Below, piece by piece: positions 39,726 to 49,474 of a stretch of DNA of 64,000 nucleotides. The notes beneath the pieces were generated by a model, which was given only the letters and a program-made list of their open reading frames with translations, had not been told where the DNA came from and did no database searches. Each line of letters begins with the position of its first letter. The stretch's first letter is position 1. The DNA lies in the NCBI RefSeq assembly GCF_013702265.1, contig NZ_CP059348.1, positions 1,798,001 through 1,862,000 on the forward strand. Direction: 5' to 3'. Origin of the DNA: Providencia rettgeri (GTDB taxonomy: Bacteria > Pseudomonadota > Gammaproteobacteria > Enterobacterales > Enterobacteriaceae). Both the position numbers and the translations under genes were made by a program.

Positions 39726-40481
39726 CTATCTTAATGGAGACTTTGTTTTTGTATTGTAAAAAAGCGAATAATTTGACTTTAAAAATGCCGACGGTGTCAT
39801 GGTAAAGTAACGCTTAAAATCGCGATAAAAGTGGGATTGGTCATAATAACCCGTTTCAAACCATCGATAAGTATCTTGTTCTTTCACCATGGTTTTCATC
39901 ACTTGCTCTAAGCGACAATTGATCTGGTAACGTTTTGGTGTGATCCCAAATTCTTTTAAAAACTCTTTTTGAACTAAGCGCGCACTGTAGCCAATGTCAT
40001 CGGCAATTTCGGTAATTTTTTTATTTGGATTGCGATAAAGAGAGTCCAGAACGTGATCGATAAAATGTGCCTTTTTCGCTGCCTTAGTGACATAAAAGCA
40101 CTCATGCAACTCTTTGAATGAAGAGTTAGCCAATGATTTAAACCAATTATTGCTCCATATTTGGCTAAGCGGAGTAGGGATATCCGTATAATTTAACGTG
40201 CGTTGGGGAAGTAAAAAACGTAAGGCATCGTGGCGAATACGTAGAACCATCACGCTGGCATTATTCGGGATAGCCGTAAATATATTGACTCTGGGGATGA
40301 TTAGCTGAAATGGATTGACGGATGTATGCTCGTGAGTCGACATACTGATATTTTCAGTCGAAACCCATATTTCAGCTCCTGTGCCTGGGAAGATCTTAAT
40401 AGCATCAGTAAATTTCTTGATAATCAAAACTGAACTAACAAATTCTTTTAATTCATCAGGAGGATAATACTGTTTCAGCAT
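39726..40481 (-). CDS. AraC-family transcriptional regulator
   Basis: 251 residues. The N-terminal half looks like a small ligand-sensing domain (IIPRVNIFTAIPNN near 87) and the C-terminal about 95 residues are the AraC HTH pair: ITEIADDIGYSARLVQKEFLKEFGITPKRYQINCRL and the second helix with GYYDQSHFYRDFKRYF. It precedes the ABM gene by 24 bases, so it probably controls that gene; the signal is unknown. Confidence 0.85.
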   Translation of the reverse strand: MLKQYYPPDELKEFVSSVLIIKKFTDAIKIFPGTGAEIWVSTENISMSTHEHTSVNPFQLIIPRVNIFTAIPNNASVMVLRIRHDALRFLLPQRTLNYTDIPTPLSQIWSNNWFKSLANSSFKELHECFYVTKAAKKAHFIDHVLDSLYRNPNKKITEIADDIGYSARLVQKEFLKEFGITPKRYQINCRLEQVMKTMVKEQDTYRWFETGYYDQSHFYRDFKRYFTMTPSAFLKSNYSLFYNTKTKSPLR

Positions 40482-40576
40482 GGCTCTTCAAAACGTCATA
40501 ATTGAATATGCTAATAATAGCGTGTTATAGATAAAAAATTAACTCTATAAAATACGTATTAACTAAAATAAAAAAG

Positions 40577-40610
40577 TCAGCCACGTTATCAATAATGGTA
40601 ACGTGGCTGA
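40577..40610. terminator. Stem-loop downstream of punC
   Basis: 12-bp perfect stem TCAGCCACGTTA / TAACGTGGCTGA with a 10-base loop. The minus strand continues CTTTTTTATTTTAG, so it ends punC. Confidence 0.85.
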
Positions 40611-40645
40611 TTATTATGAAGCTAAAAAATAACGTTAACTAACGA

Positions 40646-41869
40646 TTAGTCATGTTGATACTCAGTGTGCTTAATCGCATTATTTGATTTGCTGGCACAA
40701 CGCTGCATGAAATAGCCTATAATCATTGGGATCACCGTAAATGCCATCACGCCAGTCGTGGCGAGTAACGGGTCAAAGGTGAGCGCAGAGACTAATAAGC
40801 TGGCTAAGAAACATAACCCTAATTGTAAGGCATTTTGTAATGCAGCGGCCTTACCACTGGCGGATGGGAATGTGTTAAGGGCTTTGGCTACGGCAATTGG
40901 GTATGATGCGCCATTCATGGCGGCCATAAAGCAGAATGGTACTAAAATCATAGTTAATGTTGGCTGAGTATAAATCGCCATCACAAATAATATAATCATG
41001 CTAACGGCATAACCGGCTAGCAGGATTGGGAACAACGTTTCAGCACGCACTTTAGCTAATACGAAGCGGCAGCCGTATCCTCCGACAATAAATGCCAGTG
41101 TTTGAGGGATATAACTTAGGCCGATATCCGCAGGGTTAAAACCCATATTGCGTAGAATAAACGGCGAACCCGTTAGCCATGCAAAAAAGCCAGCGCTACA
41201 TGCTGCGTATACAAGCACGTTACCACTGAAAACAGGGGAGCTTAACAAGGTAGCAAAGGAAATTTTGGTTTGTGTCTGGTTTTCTTCTGCGATGACTTTC
41301 GGCGCCACTTTTTTTAGCATCAAAGTCGGTAGCAGGAGTAAAACGCCTACCATCATCAGTACGATGAAGATAAATTCCCAGTTTTTGTGCTCAAGCACCC
41401 AAGCACCTAAAAGAGGTGCTAATGCTGGAGAAAGTGCCACTAAAGGCATGATAGAGGCAAATACTTTTTGGGTATCAGCTTCGTTATAGCGGTCGATAAC
41501 GAGGGCTTGCCATAAAACTGCAGCAGAACAAACACCAACGGCCTGTAAGAATCGAAGGATTAATAACTGAGTGGCATCGGTGACCCAAATCATAGCCAAG
41601 CAGCTAACAATAAATAGGGAAAGCCCTACAATGAGAATAGGTTTGCGTCCTAATTTATCTGAAAGGGGGCCCCATAGTAGCTGGGCAAAAGCAAAGCCAG
41701 CTAGAAAGATACTTAATGAGGCGCTGATAGCACCTTCAGTCGTATTTAAGGTTGTTTGCATTGAACCAAAGGCAGGCAGATACATATCGATGGCTAAAAA
41801 CCCCAGCATGCTTAGGCCGGCAAGGTAAATCAAAAATCCAGAGGAGTTTTTTGTCGCAGTATTTGTCAT
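40646..41869 (-). CDS. punC: Purine nucleoside efflux MFS transporter, Bcr/CflA type
   Basis: 407 residues, 12 helices, with LLWGPLSDKLGRKPI (loop 2-3 MFS motif) near 65. Closest to E. coli YdhC/PunC, and divergent from the punR-like regulator as in E. coli. E. coli PunC has been reported to export purine ribonucleosides; drug efflux is the family's other role. Confidence 0.88.
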   Translation of the reverse strand: MTNTATKNSSGFLIYLAGLSMLGFLAIDMYLPAFGSMQTTLNTTEGAISASLSIFLAGFAFAQLLWGPLSDKLGRKPILIVGLSLFIVSCLAMIWVTDATQLLILRFLQAVGVCSAAVLWQALVIDRYNEADTQKVFASIMPLVALSPALAPLLGAWVLEHKNWEFIFIVLMMVGVLLLLPTLMLKKVAPKVIAEENQTQTKISFATLLSSPVFSGNVLVYAACSAGFFAWLTGSPFILRNMGFNPADIGLSYIPQTLAFIVGGYGCRFVLAKVRAETLFPILLAGYAVSMIILFVMAIYTQPTLTMILVPFCFMAAMNGASYPIAVAKALNTFPSASGKAAALQNALQLGLCFLASLLVSALTFDPLLATTGVMAFTVIPMIIGYFMQRCASKSNNAIKHTEYQHD

Positions 41870-41990
41870 AGTTTTGCTTAATCTGTATTTAAAATAATGT
41901 TAATAGTTATCTTATTGTATAGGCTATTTTTTTACGTTGTGAAACGGTAATATTTGGACTCTGCTATCAAATAATTTGAAAGGAAAGAAA

Positions 41991-42896
41991 ATGTGGTCAG
42001 CTCATGCACTTGAAGTCATAGACGCAGTTGCTCGAACGGGAAGCTTTAGTGGTGCTGCGGATGAGCTGCATCGAGTCCCTTCAGCGATCAGTTACACAGT
42101 AAAGCAAGTCGAAGAATGGTTGGCGGTTCCGCTATTCGAGCGCCGTCACCGTGATGTGGTATTGACTGAAGCAGGGGTTATCTTTATTAAAGAAAGTCGA
42201 AGTGTTATCAAAAAAATGATTGATACTCGACATCAATGCCAACAAGTCGCCAATGGGTGGCGTGGGCAGTTCAGTATTGCCGTTGATTGCATCGTAAAAC
42301 CGCAGCGTACGGAACAGCTGATTTTGGATTTTTATCGTCATTTTCCTGATATCGAACTGTATATCCACCCTGAAGTGTTTAATGGGGTTTGGGATGCATT
42401 AGCGGATGGGCGTGTGGATGTGGCGATTGGAGCGACCCGTGCTTCACCCATTGGAGAGCGCTATAGTTTCCGCGACATGGGCTTTATGTCATGGCGTTGT
42501 GTTGCAAGCCCCACTCACCCATTAGCGAAAATTCAGGGCAAACTGACGGATGACCAAATGCGTGAATATCCAAGTTTGTGCTTAGAAGATACCTCAAGAA
42601 GCTTACCGAAAAGAGATACTTGGGCGCTGGACAACCAACGACGCTTAGTTGTGCCTTACTGGGAAAGTGGTTTAGCGTGTTTGGCAAATGGTCTGTGTGT
42701 GGGGATGGTTCCAGAGCACCGTGCAGCACCTTTGTGTGCAGAAGGGAAGCTAGTTGAGCTGGAATTAGCGCAGCCGTTTCCTGAAAGCCCTTGCTGCTTA
42801 ACATGGGTTGAGAATGATACATCTCCAGCGCTGAGATGGCTTCTTGACTATCTTGGTGATAGCGAAACGCTCAACGCGGAGTGGTTTGCGAGCTAA
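41991..42896 (+). CDS. punR: LysR-type regulator of punC
   Basis: 301 residues from the ATG at 41991 (MWSAHALEVIDAVARTGSF), with GAAAGGAAAG upstream; an upstream TTG is not supported. It has the LysR winged HTH (about 4-62) and a PBP2-like effector domain. Orthologous to E. coli YdhB/PunR in sequence and arrangement: divergent to punC, convergent with purR. It likely activates punC in response to purines. Confidence 0.9.
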   Translation: MWSAHALEVIDAVARTGSFSGAADELHRVPSAISYTVKQVEEWLAVPLFERRHRDVVLTEAGVIFIKESRSVIKKMIDTRHQCQQVANGWRGQFSIAVDCIVKPQRTEQLILDFYRHFPDIELYIHPEVFNGVWDALADGRVDVAIGATRASPIGERYSFRDMGFMSWRCVASPTHPLAKIQGKLTDDQMREYPSLCLEDTSRSLPKRDTWALDNQRRLVVPYWESGLACLANGLCVGMVPEHRAAPLCAEGKLVELELAQPFPESPCCLTWVENDTSPALRWLLDYLGDSETLNAEWFAS

Positions 42897-42911
42897 TGTG
42901 CTGAGATAGAC

Positions 42912-43937
42912 TTAGCGGCGATAATCAATAAATGGACCATCAGCCACGGAACGGCGCTCAACTAAACGCGGGTGAACTTCAATCGTTTGCGCATCTTCGC
43001 GTTTATTCACAATACGATCGAGCAACATCGCAAACGCCATTTGACCTAAACGCTCTTTTGGCTGGTGGATTGTGGTTAATGCAGGCGTGAAATAGCGCGC
43101 ATTACGCACGTTATCATAGCCAATAATGGAAATATCTTGTGGGACGCGTAATCCCATCTCGTCAGCCGCACAGATTGCTCCCATCGCCATGATGTCTCCA
43201 CCACAGAAGACAGCAGTAGGGCGGTGTTTGTTACTGAGGATCTGCATCATCGCTTTATAGCCTGATTCTGGCTCGAAATCCCCTTGAACAATCCATTCAT
43301 CTTTCAACGTGACTTTGGCTTCTTCCATGGCTTTTTGGAAGCCGGTTAAACGCCCAATGCCTGTATTTCTTTCAAGGGAGCCAGGGATCACACCAATTTC
43401 ACGATGACCACGGTCAATAAGATAACGACCTGCTAAATAACCACCGTGGAAAGAGTTATCAATAATACTGTCAGTGAAATCCCCGCGAGAGGTACCCCAG
43501 TCCATGACGACCATTGGAATATTTCGGTAATCTTCCAACATACCAATCAAGGTGTCAGGGTATTCTGAACACATCACAAGTAGCCCATCGACACGTTTTT
43601 GTGCCAACATTTGCAAGTACGCTTTTTGCTTACCTAAGTTATTGTGAGAGTTACATAAAATTAGAGTATAGCCTTTCTCATAGCAACTATTCTCGACAGA
43701 CTCGATCACTTCTGCGAAATAGGGGGCTTCACTTGATGTTGCCAACAGGCCAATTGATTTGGTGTGGTTGACTTTTAAACTACGTGCAACCGCACTCGGA
43801 GAATAATTAAGCTCTTTGATGGCGGCCCAAACGGCTGTTTTTGTATCATCAGCGACAAAACGCGTCTTGTTGATAACATGGGAGACGGTTGTGGTAGAGA
43901 CGCCCGCACGTTTCGCCACATCTTTAATTGTTGCCAT
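42912..43937 (-). CDS. purR: Purine repressor
   Basis: 341 residues, LacI family. The N-terminal HTH begins [28 protein letters not shown] and the hinge helix is [10 protein letters not shown], followed by a ribose-binding-protein fold that senses hypoxanthine and guanine. It represses purine synthesis genes. A partial Pur-box-like AGCGCAAAAACGAAAG lies at 44066-44081 upstream, too weak to call. Confidence 0.95.
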   Translation of the reverse strand: MATIKDVAKRAGVSTTTVSHVINKTRFVADDTKTAVWAAIKELNYSPSAVARSLKVNHTKSIGLLATSSEAPYFAEVIESVENSCYEKGYTLILCNSHNNLGKQKAYLQMLAQKRVDGLLVMCSEYPDTLIGMLEDYRNIPMVVMDWGTSRGDFTDSIIDNSFHGGYLAGRYLIDRGHREIGVIPGSLERNTGIGRLTGFQKAMEEAKVTLKDEWIVQGDFEPESGYKAMMQILSNKHRPTAVFCGGDIMAMGAICAADEMGLRVPQDISIIGYDNVRNARYFTPALTTIHQPKERLGQMAFAMLLDRIVNKREDAQTIEVHPRLVERRSVADGPFIDYRR

Positions 43938-44204
43938 GAGAAGAAAAAACTCCTAACCAAAACTTGGTCTCTAAAATAATTCTAGTTAAATAATTACCTG
44001 CATATTGATGCATAGTACCTTTGCTGGCAATAATTTAGCGATTTGTTGTCGATTTTGTCTGATCTAGCGCAAAAACGAAAGAAATAATTGATGTTATAAC
44101 ATGTGATATAGACACTGGTTTTACGTTTTTGTGCATGTATACTTAAATAACCTTTTTATTTTATGGTTATTTGATAATTCAATTTCTTTATATGAGAGGG
44201 TCTC

Positions 44205-44288
44205 ATGGATACAGATTTTAAATATGGATTGCTAGCTGCGTTTGGCTCTTTAGCTGTAATTATTTTGTTTGCTGTGCACATTTTCTGA
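44205..44288 (+). CDS. ynhF: Small membrane protein YnhF
   Basis: 27 residues: a charged start (MDTDFKYG) and one membrane helix (LLAAFGSLAVIILFAVHIF). It is too short for most gene callers. The size, TDxK start and location between purR and sodB match E. coli YnhF. GAGAGGGT is the SD nine bases upstream. Function unknown. Confidence 0.8.
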   Translation: MDTDFKYGLLAAFGSLAVIILFAVHIF

Positions 44289-44327
44289 TTTCATTTCCAT
44301 CCTATCTAATAAGGATGAGAAATAATT

Positions 44328-44352
44328 AAGGGCGAGTATTATACTCGCCCTT
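44328..44352 (-). terminator. Terminator of sodB
   Basis: AAGGGCGAGTA-TTA-TACTCGCCCTT, an 11-bp perfect stem with TTATTT following on the minus strand. A smaller stem CATCC/GGATG (44299-44316) just after ynhF may end that gene. Confidence 0.85.
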
Positions 44353-44376
44353 AGTCATTTTAGATCTGAACTAAAA

Positions 44377-44955
44377 TTAAGCCAGATTTTCTTCAACAAA
44401 TTTCCAGTTAACCAGCGCCCAGAAGTTTTCTAAGTATTTTGGACGTGCGTTACGGTAGTCGATGTAGTAAGCGTGTTCCCAGATATCAACAGTCAAAACT
44501 GGCTTGTCGTCACCAGAAATTGGAGTTGCCGCGTTAGACGTGTTAACGATAGCCAGGCTGCCATCTGCTTTCTTCACTAACCAAGTCCAACCTGCACCGA
44601 AGTTTTTAACTGCGGCATCAGTGAATTGCTCTTTAAACTGAGCAAATGAACCGAATGCTTTGTTGATAGCTTCTGCAACTTTACCTGTTGGTTCGCCGCC
44701 TGCGTTTGGAGCCAAGCAGTGCCAGTAGAAAGTGTGGTTCCAAACTTGAGCCGCGTTATTGAATACGCCAGCTTCAGAAGTTTTGATGATCTCTTCTAAA
44801 GACAGACCTTCAAATTTGGTGCCTTTAATCAGGTTGTTCAGGTTAACAACATAGGTGTTGTGGTGCTTACCGTAGTGGTATTCTAGGGTTTCAGCAGAGA
44901 TATGAGGTTCTAAAGCATCTTTAGCATAAGGTAGAGCTGGTAATTCAAAAGACAT
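44377..44955 (-). CDS. sodB: Iron superoxide dismutase
   Basis: 192 residues. Metal-ligand segments are LEYHYGKHHNTYV near 26, NHTFYWHCL near 72, and DIWEHAYYIDYRN near 156. It converts superoxide in the cytoplasm with Fe. GCAATGTC at its start codon (44951-44958) is complementary to GACATTGC in the RyhB at 61.7 kb, so iron-starved down-regulation is expected, as known in E. coli. Confidence 0.98.
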   Translation of the reverse strand: MSFELPALPYAKDALEPHISAETLEYHYGKHHNTYVVNLNNLIKGTKFEGLSLEEIIKTSEAGVFNNAAQVWNHTFYWHCLAPNAGGEPTGKVAEAINKAFGSFAQFKEQFTDAAVKNFGAGWTWLVKKADGSLAIVNTSNAATPISGDDKPVLTVDIWEHAYYIDYRNARPKYLENFWALVNWKFVEENLA

Positions 44956-45554
44956 TGCGTACTCCTTGATTGCTTTTATTCAGTGTTTAGGGTGTTTGCT
45001 CGTAAAATGAGCGAAATTAAATGTACTGCTATTAATTAATCTACTTCTAGTATAGTGACGTCGAGCTGTAGTTAGCTATTGCGAGCATCGTAAGTTATGT
45101 ATTTATCATAACAGAATACAGGTTACAGTAAGAAAAAACCTGTTCCATGATGCTATTTATGCCTTAATTGTTAGTAAGTTGCATAATTATTATTCCACTG
45201 CATGTCATTATTTTCATTGAAGAGCAGGGAAATACATCAAGTGTTATTAATTTGCTAATATATTAACAAATAACTCCCATGATTACACGGCAAAAACACC
45301 CAGAGTGAATTTTTTATAATAAAAAGAAAACGTTGCTATTTGCTTTTCACCTTTTGAGTACAGCAAATAGGAGTGCTATAGTATTCACCTTATAAAACTG
45401 GCATATTGTATGAAACAATCACGGAACAATTTGCGATGTTTTGACTATGCCGGCGATTACACCGGTCAATGTGTTCTGTCTAATGAGTTGCCTTGCAAAT
45501 GATTCAAAGTGGCTCAGTGACTGCAAAATCAGCACCCACGTTTTAGGATATAAA
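44956..45554. other. Spacer between sodB and grxD
   Basis: About 600 bases with no convincing ORF. E. coli has mepH (ydhO) here; I find no trace of it. The last ~180 bases form a possible long grxD leader with GCCGGCGATTACACCGGT inverted bases near 45450. Confidence 0.5.
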
Positions 45555-45902
45555 ATGACAACTATCGAAAAAATTGAGCGCCAAGTTAAAGAAAATCCAA
45601 TTTTATTATACATGAAAGGCTCTCCAAAACTGCCTAGCTGCGGTTTTTCTGCTCAAGCTGTTCAAGCTCTGTCTTCTTGCGGTGAGCGTTTTGCCTACGT
45701 TGATATTTTACAAAACCCAGACATTCGTGCAGAGCTGCCAAAATATGCTAATTGGCCAACCTTCCCACAGTTATGGGTGGATGGTGAGTTAGTTGGCGGT
45801 TGTGACATTATCGTCGAAATGTTCCAACGCGGTGAATTACAAGCTCTGATTAAAGAAACTGCGGATAAATACCGTCCAGCGGATGAAACCATCACTGAGT
45901 AA
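45555..45902 (+). CDS. grxD: Monothiol glutaredoxin 4
   Basis: 115 residues from ATG 45555 (MTTIEKIERQVKENPI) with AGGATA upstream; an in-frame ATG at 45441 is rejected as it adds 38 unrelated residues. The CGFS site is Cys30 in LPSCGFSAQ. It binds a [2Fe-2S] cluster with glutathione and carries clusters, often with BolA. It fits the suf and ryhB iron theme. Strong terminator follows. Confidence 0.97.
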   Translation: MTTIEKIERQVKENPILLYMKGSPKLPSCGFSAQAVQALSSCGERFAYVDILQNPDIRAELPKYANWPTFPQLWVDGELVGGCDIIVEMFQRGELQALIKETADKYRPADETITE

Positions 45903-45939
45903 TCAAATGGTTGAATAAGCTTTCCTGCTTATATTGATA

Positions 45940-45980
45940 AAAACCGTATTAGCGTAAAACTAATACGGTTTTTTGTTTTT
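45940..45980 (+). terminator. Terminator of grxD
   Basis: 13-bp stem AAAACCGTATTAG / CTAATACGGTTTT with a 7-base loop, then TTTTGTTTTT. Confidence 0.9.
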
Positions 45981-45992
45981 AGGGAAGCGAGA

Positions 45993-46637
45993 TTATTGAG
46001 GTTCGCTAGGCAGTGGCCATCCGCCTAGTTTTTTCCATTTATTGACTAATTCGCAAAATAATAGCGCAGTACGGTTAGTATCATATAGGGCTCCGTGGGC
46101 TTGTTTGCCATCAAATGGAATACCTGCGGTGACACACGCTTTCGCAAGAATGGTTTGTCCAAAGACTAATCCGCTCAGTGCTGCAGTATCAAAGGTTGCG
46201 AATGGATGGAAAGGGTTGCGTTTTAACCCTGAACGCTCTGCCGCATTCATAACAAAGCTGTGATCAAAATTTGCGTTATGAGCTACCATGATCGCGCGAT
46301 TGCAATCGGTATTTTTCATGCCTTTTCGAATTGTTTTAAAAATGGCATGTAATGCTTCATATTCGCTCACTGCACCACGTAGAGGGTTAGTGGGGTCAAT
46401 ACCTGTGAATTCCAGTGCGGAGGGCTCCAAATTCGCTCCCTCAAAAGGTTCTACATGAAAATGTAACGTTTCATCAATGGCCAGCCAGCCATCTTTGTCC
46501 ATTTTGAGTGTAATGGCAGCTATCTCTAATAGACCATCAGTTTTGGGGTTGAACCCACCAGTTTCGACATCAATAACGACAGGGTAGTAACCCCGGAAGC
46601 GGTTAACCAGTGAGTTAGGGTTATTTTTTTCAGACAT
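45993..46637 (-). CDS. rnt: Ribonuclease T
   Basis: 214 residues, DEDDh exonuclease. [16 protein letters not shown] near 19 has the first [13 protein letters not shown] the second D and [13 protein letters not shown] the His and last D. It matures the 3' ends of tRNAs, 5S and 23S rRNA. Confidence 0.97.
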   Translation of the reverse strand: MSEKNNPNSLVNRFRGYYPVVIDVETGGFNPKTDGLLEIAAITLKMDKDGWLAIDETLHFHVEPFEGANLEPSALEFTGIDPTNPLRGAVSEYEALHAIFKTIRKGMKNTDCNRAIMVAHNANFDHSFVMNAAERSGLKRNPFHPFATFDTAALSGLVFGQTILAKACVTAGIPFDGKQAHGALYDTNRTALLFCELVNKWKKLGGWPLPSEPQ

Positions 46638-46716
46638 TAGGCTTTCAATTTACAGTTTCTGGTTGGCTTTCATTATGCCAAAGGGAATATATTTTTGCAG
46701 GTAGATACTGAAGAAA

Positions 46717-46745
46717 TTTTAGGTGATGGTTATCATCACCTAAAA
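46717..46745 (-). terminator. Terminator of gloA
   Basis: 12-bp stem TTTTAGGTGATG / CATCACCTAAAA with a 5-base loop, with TTTC after it on the minus strand. Confidence 0.75.
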
Positions 46746-46765
46746 TATAAAATGTATGCGAGGGA

Positions 46766-47173
46766 TTAATTGCCTAATCCTTTGCTTGCACTTTTGTTTT
46801 CGATAAGCTCGATTTTATAGCCATCTGGATCTTCAACAAATGCGATAACGGTTGTGCCGCCTTTGACTGGGCCTGCTTCACGAGTGACATTTCCACCTAC
46901 TTGACGAATGTCCTCACAGGTTTTAGCGACATCATCAACACCTAATGCAATATGACCATAAGCATTGCCTAAATCATATTCTGTTACGCCCCAGTTATAA
47001 GTTAACTCGATAACAGCACCTTCACTTTCATCACTGTAACCGACGAACGCTAAAGAATATTTGTATTCTGTATTTTCGCTCGTGCGCAGTAAGCGCATAC
47101 CTAATACTTTGGTATAAAAATCAATGGAGCGTTGCATGTCAGTAACACGGAGCATGGTATGTAGTAAGCGCAT
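46766..47173 (-). CDS. gloA: Lactoylglutathione lyase (glyoxalase I)
   Basis: 135 residues, same length as E. coli GloA. Metal ligands: His5 (MRLLHTM), Glu56 ([10 protein letters not shown]), His74 (GHIALGVDD) and Glu122 (YKIELIE). It converts the methylglyoxal-glutathione hemithioacetal to S-lactoylglutathione, and is Ni2+ dependent in this family. E. coli has nemRA between it and ydhL; here they are missing. Confidence 0.97.
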   Translation of the reverse strand: MRLLHTMLRVTDMQRSIDFYTKVLGMRLLRTSENTEYKYSLAFVGYSDESEGAVIELTYNWGVTEYDLGNAYGHIALGVDDVAKTCEDIRQVGGNVTREAGPVKGGTTVIAFVEDPDGYKIELIENKSASKGLGN

Positions 47174-47357
47174 AATAGTAGTTTCCCTATAAATTCTTCA
47201 GGCAATAATGCTTAAAGTCGAATCGATTTATCTATCAATATAACGTGGCAATATGACTAAATACAGCGATTGAGGTTTATTTTTTAGTCATATCATGGTT
47301 ATACTCAATTTGAGGGAGTATATCATAATTTTATGTTTATATTACGGGTGGTTAACG

Positions 47358-47597
47358 ATGGCAGAACAACTTGAGTTTTTTGACATACCAAGCCCTTGCC
47401 GAGGAATATGTCAAACCAACGAGCAGGGATATTGCCGAGGTTGCTATCGAACCCGTGATGAACGTTTTGGTTGGTTACAGTTAACTAACGCTGAAAAACG
47501 TCATGTCATCCGTTTATGTCGCCAGCGATTTTTAAGAGCAAATAATAAGAAAGTGGTTCAAGAAGACATGAATGACCCTCAACAGTCTCTGTTTTGA
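47358..47597 (+). CDS. DUF1289 family Cys-rich protein (YdhL)
   Basis: 79 residues from the ATG at 47358. DUF1289 signature PSPCRGICQTNEQGYCRGCYRTRDER near 13-38 with four cysteines spaced like a small metal or Fe-S site. Function unknown. An upstream in-frame ATG would add 21 hydrophobic residues (MVILNLREYIIILC); the start at MAEQLEFF is preferred because it matches the E. coli YdhL type. Confidence 0.85.
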   Translation: MAEQLEFFDIPSPCRGICQTNEQGYCRGCYRTRDERFGWLQLTNAEKRHVIRLCRQRFLRANNKKVVQEDMNDPQQSLF

Positions 47598-48104
47598 TTG
47601 ATAATAAAACCATTCCATGCAAAATGATTCAATAACAAATCAATTCACTTAAATTAATTTCAATGGTTACATTTCAATAAAATTTTATTTATTCAAAATG
47701 ATGATGAAATTCATATAAATCAACTGTAAATGACATAATTTTAAGAATAACTATATTGCTTTGTTTTTAAAGAGTTTATTTGCTGTTGCATTTTTTATTG
47801 TTAGTTGTAATTACTATAAGGGTTAAAATAGATAGATTCGAAAGAAGAGTAAGGCTATTCTTATTAATAAGATAATTGATAGGTTGTCTTATTAAGTGAT
47901 TATATTATTTTTATATGAAAAAGCATGGAGGAAAACAAGATATATATCACTCAATGATTTATTGATGCTCACTATATATAGGTATTTATTAGGTATTGGA
48001 TCAATAAAAGGTTGTAAAGATAAAAGGGAATTAATATATAATTTAAAAAATAATATGTATTCGGTATATTTTTTAGACATTATAATTATATAAAGGAGGG
48101 TAAA
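47598..48104. other. AT-rich upstream region of slyA
   Basis: About 500 very AT-rich bases, a composition typical of H-NS binding. A 65-codon ORF (47896-48093) has no family resemblance and low-complexity content. E. coli carries ydhI-ydhJ-ydhK-sodC-ydhF here; none remain. Confidence 0.5.
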
Positions 48105-48539
48105 TTGGAATCTCAAATTGGAACTGAATTATCTCGTGTAGTCCGTATGTGGCGAGCATTGATTGACTATCGCCTCAAGCCACTTAAACTCACGCAAACA
48201 CATTGGGTAACACTGCATAATATTAGCCAGTTACCGCCCGAGCAATCACAGATTCAATTGGCAAAAGCAATCGGCATTGAACAACCTTCTCTGGTCAGAA
48301 CATTAGATCAATTAGAAGAAAAAAGACTCATTTCACGTCATACATGTGCAAATGACCGACGCGCTAAGAGAATCAAACTCACAGAGGAGTCGGAGCCTTT
48401 TATCAAAACGGTTGATCAAGTGATTAATAATACTCGGACAGAGATTTTAAGTAATATTAGTCATGACGAGCTAAGCCAGTTATCTTTATTGCTATTAAAA
48501 CTGGAGAAAAACATTCTACGTTTACAGAACGATTCATAG
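48105..48539 (+). CDS. slyA: MarR-family transcriptional regulator SlyA
   Basis: 144 residues starting at TTG with a very strong AAAGGAGGG six bases upstream; E. coli slyA also starts with [17 protein letters not shown] and [25 protein letters not shown] form the winged HTH, with wing [12 protein letters not shown]. SlyA displaces H-NS from AT-rich promoters and controls virulence and envelope genes, a role matched by the AT-rich flank. Confidence 0.97.
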   Translation: MESQIGTELSRVVRMWRALIDYRLKPLKLTQTHWVTLHNISQLPPEQSQIQLAKAIGIEQPSLVRTLDQLEEKRLISRHTCANDRRAKRIKLTEESEPFIKTVDQVINNTRTEILSNISHDELSQLSLLLLKLEKNILRLQNDS

Positions 48540-48947
48540 ACTACTAATTATTTTTTCTCATTTAATTTTATTACTATGAATATAATTAACCTAAATATAT
48601 ATTAAACTAATAACTATAGCCACCATGCACGTAATATGTGTTTCTATATAGATGCATGATTTTTTACGTGAGGCGGCTTTGTGTTCTATCACTATGGGTT
48701 AATTATTAGAAACATACGGTATTAAGAGGGATTAGAGAGTGAAAATATGAATAAAAAATTTGCTTCAAGAAAAATAGAGAATACATACGGTGTAAATTAC
48801 ATTTTACTTGAATAGATATCAATCAAAATTATTCAATAAAGTTCTGCTATGGAACCCATAAACGAAAAGATAGCGAAGTGCTCAGGGCGATAAAAATATT
48901 ATTACTAATAAGCTAAAAAAATAAAACACTAATCATGATTTAAATAA
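48540..48947. other. AT-rich spacer between slyA and slyB
   Basis: No supportable gene. GCC..CACGTAA (48620s) pairs with TTACGTG.GGC (48672-48682), an imperfect inverted repeat after slyA. A 22-codon ORF at 48747 is not convincing. Confidence 0.45.
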
Positions 48948-48987
48948 AAAATGCGTTCATCGATTAATTAGTCGGTGAACGCATTTT
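48948..48987 (-). terminator. Terminator of slyB
   Basis: 12-bp stem AAAATGCGTTCA / TGAACGCATTTT with an inner CG/CG, and a TTTA run on the minus strand. Confidence 0.8.
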
Positions 48988-49006
48988 ATTTTGAATTTAT
49001 GTCAAA

Positions 49007-49474
49007 TTAGCGAGGTGATACAGTCACTGTATTTCCGCTGTTTGCGATCATAACACGCTGACCTACACGGAAAGCGGCAGGATCTTGTTTCTGAACAACA
49101 ACAATGTTTTTACCACTGTCTAAACGGATTTCAAGCTGCACACCTTGGCTTTTGTTTAGAGCCCCTTGTGCTTGTTGACCAGCTAAACCACCTGCGATTG
49201 CCCCAGCCGCTGTTGCTAGCGTTTTACCAGTACCACCACCGACGGTATTACCTAACAGGCCACCGATAACTGCACCGCCAATTGCACCAATCACGTTACC
49301 ATCTTCACCCGCTTGAATGGTCACTGGGCGTGCATTGAGTACCGTACCATAAGTCACAGTTTGGACTTGTTTAGCATCTTGAGCTGAAATAGTATCACCA
49401 GAAAGCGTACTTGTATTGACACAGCCAGATAACGCAACAACCGCAGCAACACCTACAAAAACTTTCTTAAGCAT
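49007..49474 (-). CDS. slyB: Outer membrane lipoprotein SlyB
   Basis: 155 residues, same length as E. coli SlyB. Lipobox ALSGC gives Cys18, and a glycine-zipper stretch (IGAIGGAVIGGLLGNTVGGG, about 63-82) is typical of the Pcp/SlyB family. PhoPQ-regulated in other enterobacteria, where it stabilises the outer membrane under lipid stress. No convincing PhoP box was found in the 500 bases upstream. Confidence 0.96.
   Translation of the reverse strand: MLKKVFVGVAAVVALSGCVNTSTLSGDTISAQDAKQVQTVTYGTVLNARPVTIQAGEDGNVIGAIGGAVIGGLLGNTVGGGTGKTLATAAGAIAGGLAGQQAQGALNKSQGVQLEIRLDSGKNIVVVQKQDPAAFRVGQRVMIANSGNTVTVSPR

Noticed and set aside
47896..48093. 65-codon ORF before slyA on both strands.
   Set aside because: Low-complexity translation from AT-rich DNA, no SD, overlapping ORF of the same size on the other strand.
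48747..48815. 22-codon ORF MNKKFASRKIENTY... between slyA and slyB.
   Set aside because: Weak ribosome site, no known match, and expected by chance in such AT-rich DNA.
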